A stretch of 21,375 nucleotides of DNA from Bacillota bacterium (GTDB lineage Bacteria; Bacillota; Clostridia; Clostridiales; Clostridiaceae). The notes beneath the pieces are model-generated. The model had not been told where the DNA came from, did no database searches, and saw nothing but the letters and a program-made list of their open reading frames with translations. Shown here one piece after another: positions 15,081 to 21,375 of the stretch. Location of the stretch: the NCBI GenBank assembly GCA_021779235.1, contig JAJYBA010000011.1:1-21375 (forward strand), given 5' to 3'. The position numbers were made by a program, and so were the translations under genes. Within the stretch, counting starts at the first letter, position 1, and each line of letters opens with the position of its first letter.

Positions 15081-15805
15081 TGAAATATGTAGTTGATGTA
15101 CATACTCATACTATAGTAAGTGGTCATGCATATACTACTTTACTTGAGAATGTTAGAGAGGCAAAAGCCAAGGGCATAAAAATATTAGGGAATACTGAGC
15201 ATGGTCCTAAAATGCCAGGTGGACCACATTTATTTCATTTTGGAAATATAAAGGTGATACCTAGAGAAATAGATGGAGTTACCATACTTAGAGGTTGTGA
15301 AGCTAATATAATGGACTTTGATGGAAGCTTAGATATACCAGATTATATTGAAGAGAGATTAGATCTTATAATTGCAAGTTTACATGATGTATGTATTAAG
15401 CCAGGAACTGCTGAGGAAAACACTAGAGCACTTTTAGGGGCTATGGATAATCCAAATGTTCATATAATAGGACATAGTGGAAATCCTGCTTTTCCTATTT
15501 GTAAGGAAGCTATGGTACAAAAGGCTAAGGAAAAAGATATTTTAATTGAACTTAACAATAGCTCACTGGCAGGCTCAAGAAAAGGAAGCGAGAGTAATTG
15601 TATAAATATTGCTAAGCTTTGCAAGGAATATGGAGTCAAAGTAATTATAGGTAGTGACGCTCATACTTGTTTTCATGTAGGAGAATTTGACTTAGTGCAT
15701 AGACTTTTAGAAGAAATTAATATGCCAGAAGAATTAATAATGAATAATGACGAGTTTAAATTGTTGAAATATCTTAAGAAAAAGGGTAAACTAAAAGAGT
15801 TATAA
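15080..15805 (+). CDS. PHP-domain phosphoesterase, YcdX-like
   Basis: This 241-residue single-domain PHP protein is closely similar in length and layout to E. coli YcdX, a trinuclear zinc phosphatase. All nine expected metal ligands can be placed: H8 and H10 (DVHTH), H16, H41 (TEHGP), E74 (GCEAN), H102 (SLHD), H132 (GHSGNP), D193 and H195 (SDAH). The stretch IELNNSSLAGSRKGSESN (156-173) is diagnostic of the YcdX branch rather than of histidinol phosphatase. The substrate is a phosphate ester that cannot be named. The start codon overlaps the uvrC stop (TAATG) with GAAGGGG upstream, so the two are coupled. The gene is not an obvious repair enzyme, though PHP domains also occur in DNA polymerases, and the coupling may simply reflect operon packing. 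Confidence 0.9.
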   Translation: MKYVVDVHTHTIVSGHAYTTLLENVREAKAKGIKILGNTEHGPKMPGGPHLFHFGNIKVIPREIDGVTILRGCEANIMDFDGSLDIPDYIEERLDLIIASLHDVCIKPGTAEENTRALLGAMDNPNVHIIGHSGNPAFPICKEAMVQKAKEKDILIELNNSSLAGSRKGSESNCINIAKLCKEYGVKVIIGSDAHTCFHVGEFDLVHRLLEEINMPEELIMNNDEFKLLKYLKKKGKLKEL

Positions 15806-15878
15806 CTTTATTAACACAAATTTCATGATTTATGTTATTAAAGTATATAAATATATTAATATTTTCAAGGAGTAGTAT

Positions 15879-16796
15879 ATGATGCAATATGTAGAATTAA
15901 TTAAACATTTAGATAAAGTAATAGACAGAGCAAACATAAAAGTAGATGAGCCTATGAAAAACCATACTTCTTTCAAGGTAGGTGGACCAGCTGATATTTT
16001 AGTAACTCCAGAAGGCATTGAAGAAGTTAAAGCTGTAATAAAAATTTGTATAGAAAATGGAGTTAAGTACTATCTAGTAGGAAATGGTTCTAATTTACTT
16101 GTAAAAGACGGTGGAATTAGAGGGGTAGTTATAAAACTATCTAAGCTAAATAAAATTGAGGTAGAAGGAAATAAAATAAGTGCTCAAAGTGGAGCTAGTT
16201 TGTACAATGTGGCAAAGGTAGCTTTAAATTCAGGACTTAAAGGTTTTGAGTTTGCTAGTGGAATCCCAGGTAGCATTGGTGGTGCCTCAGCTATGAATGC
16301 AGGAGCCTATGATGGTGAAATGTCCATGGTACTCGAAAGTATGTTAGCTATTGATAATAACGGGGAATTATTAACTTTAGTTAAAGATGATATGGAACTG
16401 ACTTATAGAAGCAGTGCAATTTTAAAACATGGATATACAGTAGTAAGTGTTACTCTTAATCTTCAGGTGGGAGATAAGGAAGTTATAAAAGCAAGGATGG
16501 ATACTCTTGCAAAACGAAGAAGTGATAAGCAACCTTTAGAATACCCATCAGCAGGGAGTACATTTAAAAGGCCAGAGGGGCATTTTGCAGGTAAGCTTAT
16601 AGAAGATTGTGGTTTAAAAGGCACTTGTGTTGGGGATGCTCAAGTATCTGAAAAACATTCTGGCTTTATTATTAATAGAAAAAATGCCAGTGCAAAGGAC
16701 ATTTTAGATTTAATTAAGCTTGTGCAGGATGAAGTGGAAGAGAAATTTGGGGTACAACTTCACACTGAAGTAAGAATTTGGGGAGAGGATAAATAA
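15879..16796 (+). CDS. murB: UDP-N-acetylenolpyruvoylglucosamine reductase (MurB)
   Basis: MurB is an FAD enzyme that uses NADPH to reduce enolpyruvyl-UDP-GlcNAc to UDP-MurNAc in the cytoplasm, the committed step to peptidoglycan precursor. The 305-residue protein fits the short class of Gram-positive MurB. Motifs are NHTSFKVGGPAD (28-39), the FAD-binding VGNGSNLLV (67-75), GIPGSIGGASAMNAGAYDGEM (128-148), YRSS with the active-site Arg (R177), PSAGSTFKRP with the catalytic Ser (S227), and TEVRIWG with the catalytic Glu (E297). AAGGAG lies 6 bases before the first of two tandem ATG codons (15879) and 9 before the second, so either may be used. A 73-base gap follows the PHP gene without a true terminator, so read-through from the uvrC operon is possible. 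Confidence 0.97.
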   Translation: MMQYVELIKHLDKVIDRANIKVDEPMKNHTSFKVGGPADILVTPEGIEEVKAVIKICIENGVKYYLVGNGSNLLVKDGGIRGVVIKLSKLNKIEVEGNKISAQSGASLYNVAKVALNSGLKGFEFASGIPGSIGGASAMNAGAYDGEMSMVLESMLAIDNNGELLTLVKDDMELTYRSSAILKHGYTVVSVTLNLQVGDKEVIKARMDTLAKRRSDKQPLEYPSAGSTFKRPEGHFAGKLIEDCGLKGTCVGDAQVSEKHSGFIINRKNASAKDILDLIKLVQDEVEEKFGVQLHTEVRIWGEDK

Positions 16797-16840
16797 TCCT
16801 CTAAAAAAGCTGTATCCTATAAATTGGCTTAAATAATGGC

Positions 16841-16930
16841 TTCAGAAGGAAATTAATACTTCTACTAAAATATAGGAACTACGAGGGTAGTAATACTCTC
16901 GCCTAAATAGGAGATGGATTTCCTTCTGAA
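16841..16930 (+). ncRNA. 90-nt multi-stem RNA element between murB and hisC
   Basis: Four helices nest in one rod. P1 is a perfect 13-bp stem (16841-16853 with 16918-16930). P2 is CTTCTA with TAGGAG (16859-16864 with 16908-16913, one G-U). P3 is TAGG with CCTA (16873-16876 with 16902-16905). P4 is CGAGGGTA with TACTCTCG (16882-16889 with 16894-16901, one G-U), capped by a GTAA tetraloop of GNRA type. A 5-base one-sided bulge AACTA separates P3 from P4. No T tract follows P1, so it is not an intrinsic terminator. It lies in the 171-base murB-hisC gap and ends 23 bases before the hisC ribosome binding site. I do not recognise a known riboswitch. A cis-regulatory RNA, a small RNA or a hairpin-forming repeat element are all possible. 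Confidence 0.55.
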
Positions 16931-16967
16931 ATGTTGTTTAAATATAAATAAATAGGGGGAAACAAGC

Positions 16968-18053
16968 ATGGGATATACGGTAAGAAAAGAAATTTTGGGG
17001 TTAGGCGTGTATAAAGCAGGTAAGCCTATAAGTGAAGTTAAGAGAGAACTGGGACTTGAAGAGGTTATAAAGCTTGCTTCAAATGAAAATCCATTAGGAT
17101 GTTCGCCTAAGGTAAAAGTGGCACTAAGAGAATTAATAGAGGAAACTCATATGTATCCAGATGCATCAAACTATGAATTGAAGGATGCTTTAAGCGCGAA
17201 ACTCGGAGTAAATCCTGATAAGATTTTTTGTAGTACAGGCTCAGATTCATTGATTAGAGTAATTTGCAATACTTTCTTAGAACATGATGATGAAGCTATA
17301 ATGGCGGAGATTACTTTCCCTAGATATGAGGCTTCAACAAGGCTTATGGGAGGTAACAGTGTTATTATACCTATGGATAATAATGGACTGCACATAGAAA
17401 AAATGGTGGAGGCAATAACTGAAAAAACAAAGATTATATGGTTCTGTAACCCTAACAATCCTACAGGCACTATATTTACTAAATCACAATTTGTAAACGT
17501 TTTAAATAGAATTCCAAACCATGTATTAATAATTATGGATGAAGCTTACATAGAATATGTAACTTCAGAAGAATTCCCGAATTCTTTAGAATTTTTAGAT
17601 GATTATCCTAATATGATTATTCTAAGAACTTTTTCTAAAGCTTATGGACTAGCATCTTTAAGATGTGGCTATGGAATAGCTAGTGAAGAATTAACATCCT
17701 ACTTTAACAGAGTTATCGGACCCTTTGATGTTAATTTATATGCGCAGAAGGCAGCTGTAGCTGCATTAAAAGATGAAGAGTTTTTAAAGCTAGTGCTTGA
17801 AACAAATGTAAGTGGAAAAGAGTATTTATATGAGCAATTTAAGCTAATGAAGCTTCCCTACATTGAAACAAATGCTAACTTTGTTATGGTAAATACAAAA
17901 ATTGATGATAAAGAAGTTTTTGATAAGTTACTTAGAAAAGGTATTATTGTTAGGCCAGGACATTTATTAGGTATGCCAGGATGGCTTAGAGTTACAATTG
18001 GTACAGAAAAACAAAACAAATTATTTATAAAGATTTTAAGTGAGAGTTTGTAA
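16968..18053 (+). CDS. hisC: histidinol-phosphate aminotransferase family (HisC-like PLP enzyme)
   Basis: This 361-residue fold-type I PLP enzyme fits the HisC family in length and motifs. SNENPLGCSP (38-47) is near the N-terminus, MYPDAS (62-67) follows, and STGSDSLI (89-96) contacts PLP phosphate. NPNNPTGT (161-168), DEAYIEY (191-197) and TFSKAYGLASLRCGYG (221-236) carry the PLP-lysine K224 and the phosphate-binding R232. RVTIGT (341-346) supplies the carboxylate-binding Arg. HisC converts imidazole acetol-phosphate to histidinol-phosphate with glutamate. No other his gene is in the window, so the real substrate may be broader, for example aromatic amino acids or another phosphate amino acid. 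AGGGGGA lies 7 bases before the ATG. The leader holds the structured element at 16841-16930, and a strong terminator follows. Confidence 0.82.
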   Translation: MGYTVRKEILGLGVYKAGKPISEVKRELGLEEVIKLASNENPLGCSPKVKVALRELIEETHMYPDASNYELKDALSAKLGVNPDKIFCSTGSDSLIRVICNTFLEHDDEAIMAEITFPRYEASTRLMGGNSVIIPMDNNGLHIEKMVEAITEKTKIIWFCNPNNPTGTIFTKSQFVNVLNRIPNHVLIIMDEAYIEYVTSEEFPNSLEFLDDYPNMIILRTFSKAYGLASLRCGYGIASEELTSYFNRVIGPFDVNLYAQKAAVAALKDEEFLKLVLETNVSGKEYLYEQFKLMKLPYIETNANFVMVNTKIDDKEVFDKLLRKGIIVRPGHLLGMPGWLRVTIGTEKQNKLFIKILSESL

Positions 18054-18070
18054 AATAAAATAAGATTTTT

Positions 18071-18107
18071 AAATGCACAGCAAGTTATGTAGTTGTGCAT
18101 TTTTTTT
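18071..18107 (+). terminator. intrinsic terminator after hisC
   Basis: The stem AAATGCACA with TGTGCATTT (18071-18079 with 18094-18102) is extended inward by G-U and C-G pairs. It is followed by a run of eight T (18100-18107). It ends the murB-hisC unit 18 bases past the hisC stop. Confidence 0.9.
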
Positions 18108-18138
18108 ATGCTTACACCTCTATAATTATCTCTAAATG

Positions 18139-18147
18139 TGTTATAAT
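18139..18147 (+). promoter_or_regulatory. extended -10 promoter candidate for rapZ-yvcK-whiA
   Basis: TGT-TATAAT (18139-18147) is a consensus extended -10 in the 256-base gap after the hisC terminator. No good -35 is seen. A second, weaker candidate is TGA-TATAAA at 18174-18182. The transcript would carry a leader of about 150 bases before rapZ. Confidence 0.4.
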
Positions 18148-18181
18148 AAAAAAATGAAACTGTATTAGTACAATGATATAA

Positions 18182-18227
18182 AAAAATTCTATTTTATAGA
18201 GAATTTTTAAATTTAAAGTTTAAAAAT
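18182..18227 (+). other. two mutually exclusive AT-rich hairpins in the rapZ leader
   Basis: AAAAATTCT (18182-18190) can pair with AGAATTTTT (18200-18208). Alternatively ATTTTTAAA (18203-18211) can pair with TTTAAAAAT (18219-18227). The two share bases 18203-18208, so only one can form at a time. All stems are AT-rich and weak, so this may be chance in an AT-rich genome. Confidence 0.3.
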
Positions 18228-18309
18228 GGGACTTGGAATGAATTAATTAGTAATATTAAACATATTTGTAATAATAGATATTCGCAATTTTTGTAGAGGA
18301 GGTTTTTTA

Positions 18310-19194
18310 ATGAGATTTGTTATATTGACAGGATTATCAGGCGCTGGAAAAACACAAACTGTACGAAATCTTGAGGACTTAGGATTTTTTTGTGTAGACA
18401 ATTTGCCACCTACATTAATTCCAAAATTTGCAGAGGCATGTTATCAAACTAAGGGAAATATAGATAAAATTGCTTTAGTTATAGATATTAGAGGCGGAAA
18501 ATTCTTTGATGATTTATTTGAAAGCTTAGCCTATTTAAAAGAAGAGGGATATAAGTATGAAATCCTATTTTTAGAGGCCACAGATGAAGTACTTATTAAA
18601 AGATATAAAGAGTCAAGACGAAAACATCCTCTAGCACCAGAGGGAAGGGTTTTAAATGGAATTGCCACTGAAAGGCGAAAACTTAAGGAAGTACGTGAGC
18701 GTGCTGATCATATAATTAATACCACTAAACTTTCTGCAAGAGAACTTAGAGAAAAAATAAATGATATTTATGGTGAGGAAGGTCAGATAGAAACGGAGCT
18801 TATGATAACTGTGCTTTCTTTTGGATTTAAATATGGAATACCTGTAGATTCAGATTTGGTATTTGATGTTAGGTTTTTGCCAAATCCATATTATATTCCA
18901 GAGCTTAAGCAGTATTCAGGTAATGAAAAGCCTGTAAGAGATTATGTGCTAGATTTTGAAGGGACGAAAGTATTTATAGATAAGCTTCAAGATATGCTAG
19001 TGTATCTTATTCCAAATTATAAAAAAGAGGGAAAAAGACAACTTATAGTATCTATTGGTTGCACCGGGGGAAGACACAGATCTGTAGCTATAGCCAATAG
19101 GATTTATGAAATATTGGAGCATAATGGATATAATGTCAATGTAGACCACAGGGATATAAGTGAAGATGTGAATAGGGGTGACGGCAAGCTATGA
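18310..19194 (+). CDS. rapZ: RNase adapter / nucleotide-binding protein RapZ (YvcJ)
   Basis: The 294-residue protein is normal in length for the RapZ/YvcJ family. The N-terminal P-loop domain has Walker A GLSGAGKT (8-15), VDNLPP (29-34) and RRKHPL (103-108). The C-terminal domain has DVRFLPNPYY (186-195) and the conserved GCTGGRHRSV (250-259). In E. coli RapZ binds GlcN6P and guides RNase E to the GlmZ RNA, so controlling GlmS and amino-sugar supply. In Firmicutes YvcJ hydrolyses GTP/ATP and its RNA target is less clear. AGAGGAGG lies 7 bases before the ATG. The stop overlaps the yvcK start by 4 bases (ATGA), the conserved rapZ-yvcK-whiA arrangement. Confidence 0.96.
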   Translation: MRFVILTGLSGAGKTQTVRNLEDLGFFCVDNLPPTLIPKFAEACYQTKGNIDKIALVIDIRGGKFFDDLFESLAYLKEEGYKYEILFLEATDEVLIKRYKESRRKHPLAPEGRVLNGIATERRKLKEVRERADHIINTTKLSARELREKINDIYGEEGQIETELMITVLSFGFKYGIPVDSDLVFDVRFLPNPYYIPELKQYSGNEKPVRDYVLDFEGTKVFIDKLQDMLVYLIPNYKKEGKRQLIVSIGCTGGRHRSVAIANRIYEILEHNGYNVNVDHRDISEDVNRGDGKL

Positions 19195-20522
19195 TGCCTA
19201 GTGGCTTGCTGAAGCCTGGAATTAATATAAAAAGGTGGATTCTTCTAGGGATTGTAGGTGGCTGGCTTTTAATTTTTGGGATTGTTAAGCTAATGAATGA
19301 AAAATATTTTTATATGAGATATATAAGTTTTTCTATATTTCTCATGATACTAGGAGCTTTGATTATATATGTAACTGTGATCCAAGTTATTAAATCCTTT
19401 GTTTTTCTAATAAATACGGGAAGCCTAGACGTAGCTATAAGCTCAAGGAATTTGGGAGATTTAATCTACGAAAAGAGGGTACTCATAAAAGGACCTAAGA
19501 TTGTAGTAATCGGAGGGGGTACTGGTTTATCAACTATGCTCCGAGGTTTAAAAGTATATACTAATAATATAACTGCAATAGTTACAGTGGCAGATGATGG
19601 CGGAGGTTCAGGGATTTTAAGAGAAGATTTAGGTATTCTTCCCCCTGGGGATATTAGAAATTGTATTTTAGCCTTAGCAGATACAGAGCCACTGATGGAA
19701 GAATTATTGCAGTATAGATTTAAAGATGGAAGATTAAAGGACCAAAGCTTTGGTAATTTGTTTTTAGCTGCAATGGATGGAATTTCAAATAATTTCGAAG
19801 AAGCTGTGGAGAAAATGAGTTCAGTATTAGCTGTAACGGGAAGGGTTATCCCAGTTACCTTAGATAATATGATTTTAAAGGCAAAGCTTAAAAATGGAAA
19901 AATAATTGATGGGGAGTCAAATATACCCAAAAGTGCCCTAAAGTATAATAGTGCTATTGATGAGGTTTTTATAGAGCCTAAAGATGCTAAAGCACTTAAG
20001 GAAGCATTGATTGCTATAAAAGAGGCAGATGCAGTAATACTCGGACCAGGTAGCCTCTATACAAGTATTATTCCCAATCTATTAGTAAAGGAAATAAGAG
20101 ATGCATTAGACAAAACAAGAGCCTTAAGAATTTATGTGTCAAATATCATGACTCAGCCAGGAGAAAGTGATAACTATAGTGTGAAGGACCATATAAAGGC
20201 TATTAATAAACATGCTAAATGCAAGGTTGTTGATTGTGTTGTAGTGAACACAGGGAAAATAAGTAGTGAGCTTGAAGAAAAATATCTTAAGGATAATTCA
20301 AATATAGTTAATATAAATGAAGAGGAAGTTACAAAGCTTGGTATAGAGATAATAAAAAGTGATTTTGTTAAAGTAACAAAAGGGTATGTAAGACATGATG
20401 CAGACAAGCTTGCAGACATTTTAGTAAGAACAATTATGGAGAAAAAATTATTTTATGATAAAAAGAAAATAGTAGAGTACTTTTATTTATCGCAGAGGCT
20501 GAAGGAACGTAATAATAAATAA
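19191..20522 (+). CDS. yvcK: gluconeogenesis factor YvcK (CofD-like) with membrane-anchored N-terminus
   Basis: The C-terminal part (about 100-443) is the YvcK/CofD-like Rossmann domain. It has VVIGGGTGLSTMLRGLK (105-121), VADDGGGSGILREDLGILPPGD (133-154), FGNLFLAAM (187-195) and LGPGSLYTSIIPNLL (284-298), which bind UDP-sugars in B. subtilis YvcK. That protein is needed for cell shape and growth on gluconeogenic carbon. This copy is 443 residues against roughly 320 for the Bacillus protein, because about 100 extra N-terminal residues carry two hydrophobic segments (about 16-33 and 44-75). It is therefore probably held at the membrane. Start codons at 19191 and 19194 are in tandem; the first overlaps the rapZ stop, with AGGGGTGA upstream. 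It is followed 58 bases later by whiA. Confidence 0.94.
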   Translation: MMPSGLLKPGINIKRWILLGIVGGWLLIFGIVKLMNEKYFYMRYISFSIFLMILGALIIYVTVIQVIKSFVFLINTGSLDVAISSRNLGDLIYEKRVLIKGPKIVVIGGGTGLSTMLRGLKVYTNNITAIVTVADDGGGSGILREDLGILPPGDIRNCILALADTEPLMEELLQYRFKDGRLKDQSFGNLFLAAMDGISNNFEEAVEKMSSVLAVTGRVIPVTLDNMILKAKLKNGKIIDGESNIPKSALKYNSAIDEVFIEPKDAKALKEALIAIKEADAVILGPGSLYTSIIPNLLVKEIRDALDKTRALRIYVSNIMTQPGESDNYSVKDHIKAINKHAKCKVVDCVVVNTGKISSELEEKYLKDNSNIVNINEEEVTKLGIEIIKSDFVKVTKGYVRHDADKLADILVRTIMEKKLFYDKKKIVEYFYLSQRLKERNNK

Positions 20523-20580
20523 TAAATTAATATTTATTGTTACATTCCTTAGGAAAATAAACATAATAAGGAGTAGAGTA

Positions 20581-21375
20581 ATGTCATTTTCGTCTAAGGT
20601 TAAAAATGAAATTTGTAGATTTACAGAAATGAGTAAGAAAGAAGCTATGGCTGAACTAGCTGCTATAATGAAGGTAAGTGGAACTATTGGACTCGGCTCA
20701 AATAAAGCAGTGAATTTCCAAATAACCACTGAAAACCCTGCAATAGCAAGACTAATCTTTAAATTATTAAAGGAACATTTTGCTATTCACGCTAGGCTAT
20801 TAGTTAAGAGAAGTAATTCGCTTAAGAAAAATAATGTTTATGTGGTTATAATTACAGAAGAAATGGGTGTTAAAGAGTTCTTAAAGCAAGTGGCAGTACT
20901 AAAAGATGAGAACTTTTTCTCTATAGATTACACTATACCAGATAGGTTAATCGATGCTGAAGAGTGTAAACGTAAATATATAAGAGGAGCTTTTCTAGGT
21001 GGCGGAAGTATTAGTAATCCGGAGAAAAATTATCATGTGGAGTTTGTTACACATGATAGTGACTATGCAGAGGAACTATGTGCGCTTATTAATAGTTATG
21101 GACTACTTTCAAAAATAATACAAAGAAAAAGCAGTTATGTAATTTATATTAAAGAGGGGGAGCAGATTGTTGACCTGCTTAATATAATTGGTGCTCACAG
21201 CTCATTGTTATTCCTAGAGAATGTAAGAATAATGAAGGAAATGAGAAACAATGTAAATAGGCTAGTTAACTGTGAAACTGCAAATCTTAGCAAAACTGTA
21301 AATGCGTCAGTAAGACAGGTAGAAAGTATTAGATTAATACAAAAGGAAATAGGCTTTCAAAGGCTTCCTAAAAAT
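20581..21375 (+). CDS. whiA: WhiA sporulation/division regulator, 3' end beyond the window
   Basis: The frame is open from the ATG at 20581 to the window edge, giving 265 residues of a protein usually about 315 long. It opens MSFSSKVKNEICR, typical of WhiA. The homing-endonuclease-like (LAGLIDADG-type) fold is visible, with YIRGAFLGGGSISNPEKNYH (140-159) at its core. The glycine GGG-S-I-S shows that catalytic acids are lost, as in all WhiA proteins. The stretch NRLVNCETANLSKTVNASVR (226-245) begins the linker to the C-terminal helix-turn-helix domain, which is cut off at about the point where the HTH continues. In Bacillus WhiA influences division and lipid/carbon balance; in Streptomyces it triggers sporulation septation. 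AAGGAG (20568-20573) lies 7 bases before the start. It is the third gene of the rapZ-yvcK-whiA set. Confidence 0.95.
   Translation, partial: MSFSSKVKNEICRFTEMSKKEAMAELAAIMKVSGTIGLGSNKAVNFQITTENPAIARLIFKLLKEHFAIHARLLVKRSNSLKKNNVYVVIITEEMGVKEFLKQVAVLKDENFFSIDYTIPDRLIDAEECKRKYIRGAFLGGGSISNPEKNYHVEFVTHDSDYAEELCALINSYGLLSKIIQRKSSYVIYIKEGEQIVDLLNIIGAHSSLLFLENVRIMKEMRNNVNRLVNCETANLSKTVNASVRQVESIRLIQKEIGFQRLPKN

Noticed and set aside
15806..15843. Inverted repeat CTTTATTAACA/TGTTATTAAAG between the PHP gene and murB as a terminator
   Set aside because: It has a central mismatch, is very AT-rich, and no T tract follows; read-through into murB remains possible.
16784..16802. Hairpin AGAGGAT/ATCCTCT over the murB stop codon as a terminator
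   Set aside because: The 7-bp stem is followed by AAAAAA, not T, on the coding strand, so it cannot act as an intrinsic terminator for murB.
16797..16967. T-box or amino-acid riboswitch controlling hisC
   Set aside because: No AGGGTGG-type T-box sequence, no specifier-loop layout and no terminator hairpin are present; the structure there follows a different plan.
1..21375. CRISPR array, prophage, insertion sequence, toxin-antitoxin or defence island
   Set aside because: No regularly spaced repeats, transposase, integrase, phage structural gene, or paired small toxin/antitoxin frames were found; the content is mostly conserved housekeeping genes.

Overview
The window reads as a chromosomal segment of a low-GC, AT-rich Gram-positive anaerobe of the Clostridium group. 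The grounds are codon and base use, strong purine-rich ribosome binding sites, the gene order murB-(hisC)-rapZ-yvcK-whiA, and a Gram-positive type SOS box in front of uvrB. No mobile element, tRNA, rRNA or CRISPR array was seen. The species cannot be named from the sequence alone.

Layout. (1) Positions 1-2084 are small accessory genes. The start of an HxlR-type regulator runs leftward off the window edge, a divergent flavin-binding PNPOx-fold protein follows with a perfect palindromic operator candidate between the two, and then comes an MFS permease. (2) Positions 2219-4210 hold a leftward gene for a soluble chemoreceptor whose sensor region is a tandem duplication, a gene-free stretch of about 470 bases with a perfect 16-bp inverted repeat, and a 94-residue coiled-coil protein of unknown function with its own promoter and terminator. 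(3) Positions 4297-9230 are uvrB-uvrA behind a consensus promoter and a perfect GAAC-N4-GTTC LexA box. (4) Positions 9300-12416 are a membrane FHA protein, a SEDS glycosyltransferase (FtsW/RodA) and a class B penicillin-binding protein, the last two overlapping. This resembles the fhaB-rodA-pbpA block of actinobacteria but without a kinase in view. (5) Positions 12431-15805 are a YdjM-type membrane metal hydrolase, uvrC and a YcdX-type PHP phosphoesterase, packed as an operon. Its likely promoter lies inside the terminator stem of the previous operon and overlaps a near-match LexA box. (6) Positions 15879-21375 are murB, a hisC-type aminotransferase, rapZ, yvcK and the first 265 codons of whiA.

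How they work together. The three Uvr proteins of nucleotide excision repair are split over two transcription units about 7 kb apart, one clearly and one possibly under LexA. Between and after them lie peptidoglycan genes: the SEDS/PBP polymerase-crosslinker pair, MurB for the precursor, and RapZ/YvcK/WhiA for control of carbon flow into cell-wall synthesis and of division. Nothing here is a clear defence system or other new multi-gene system. The features most worth checking are non-coding: the promoter embedded in a terminator before ydjM-uvrC, the 90-nt multi-stem element between murB and hisC, and the palindromes near 124 and 3634.
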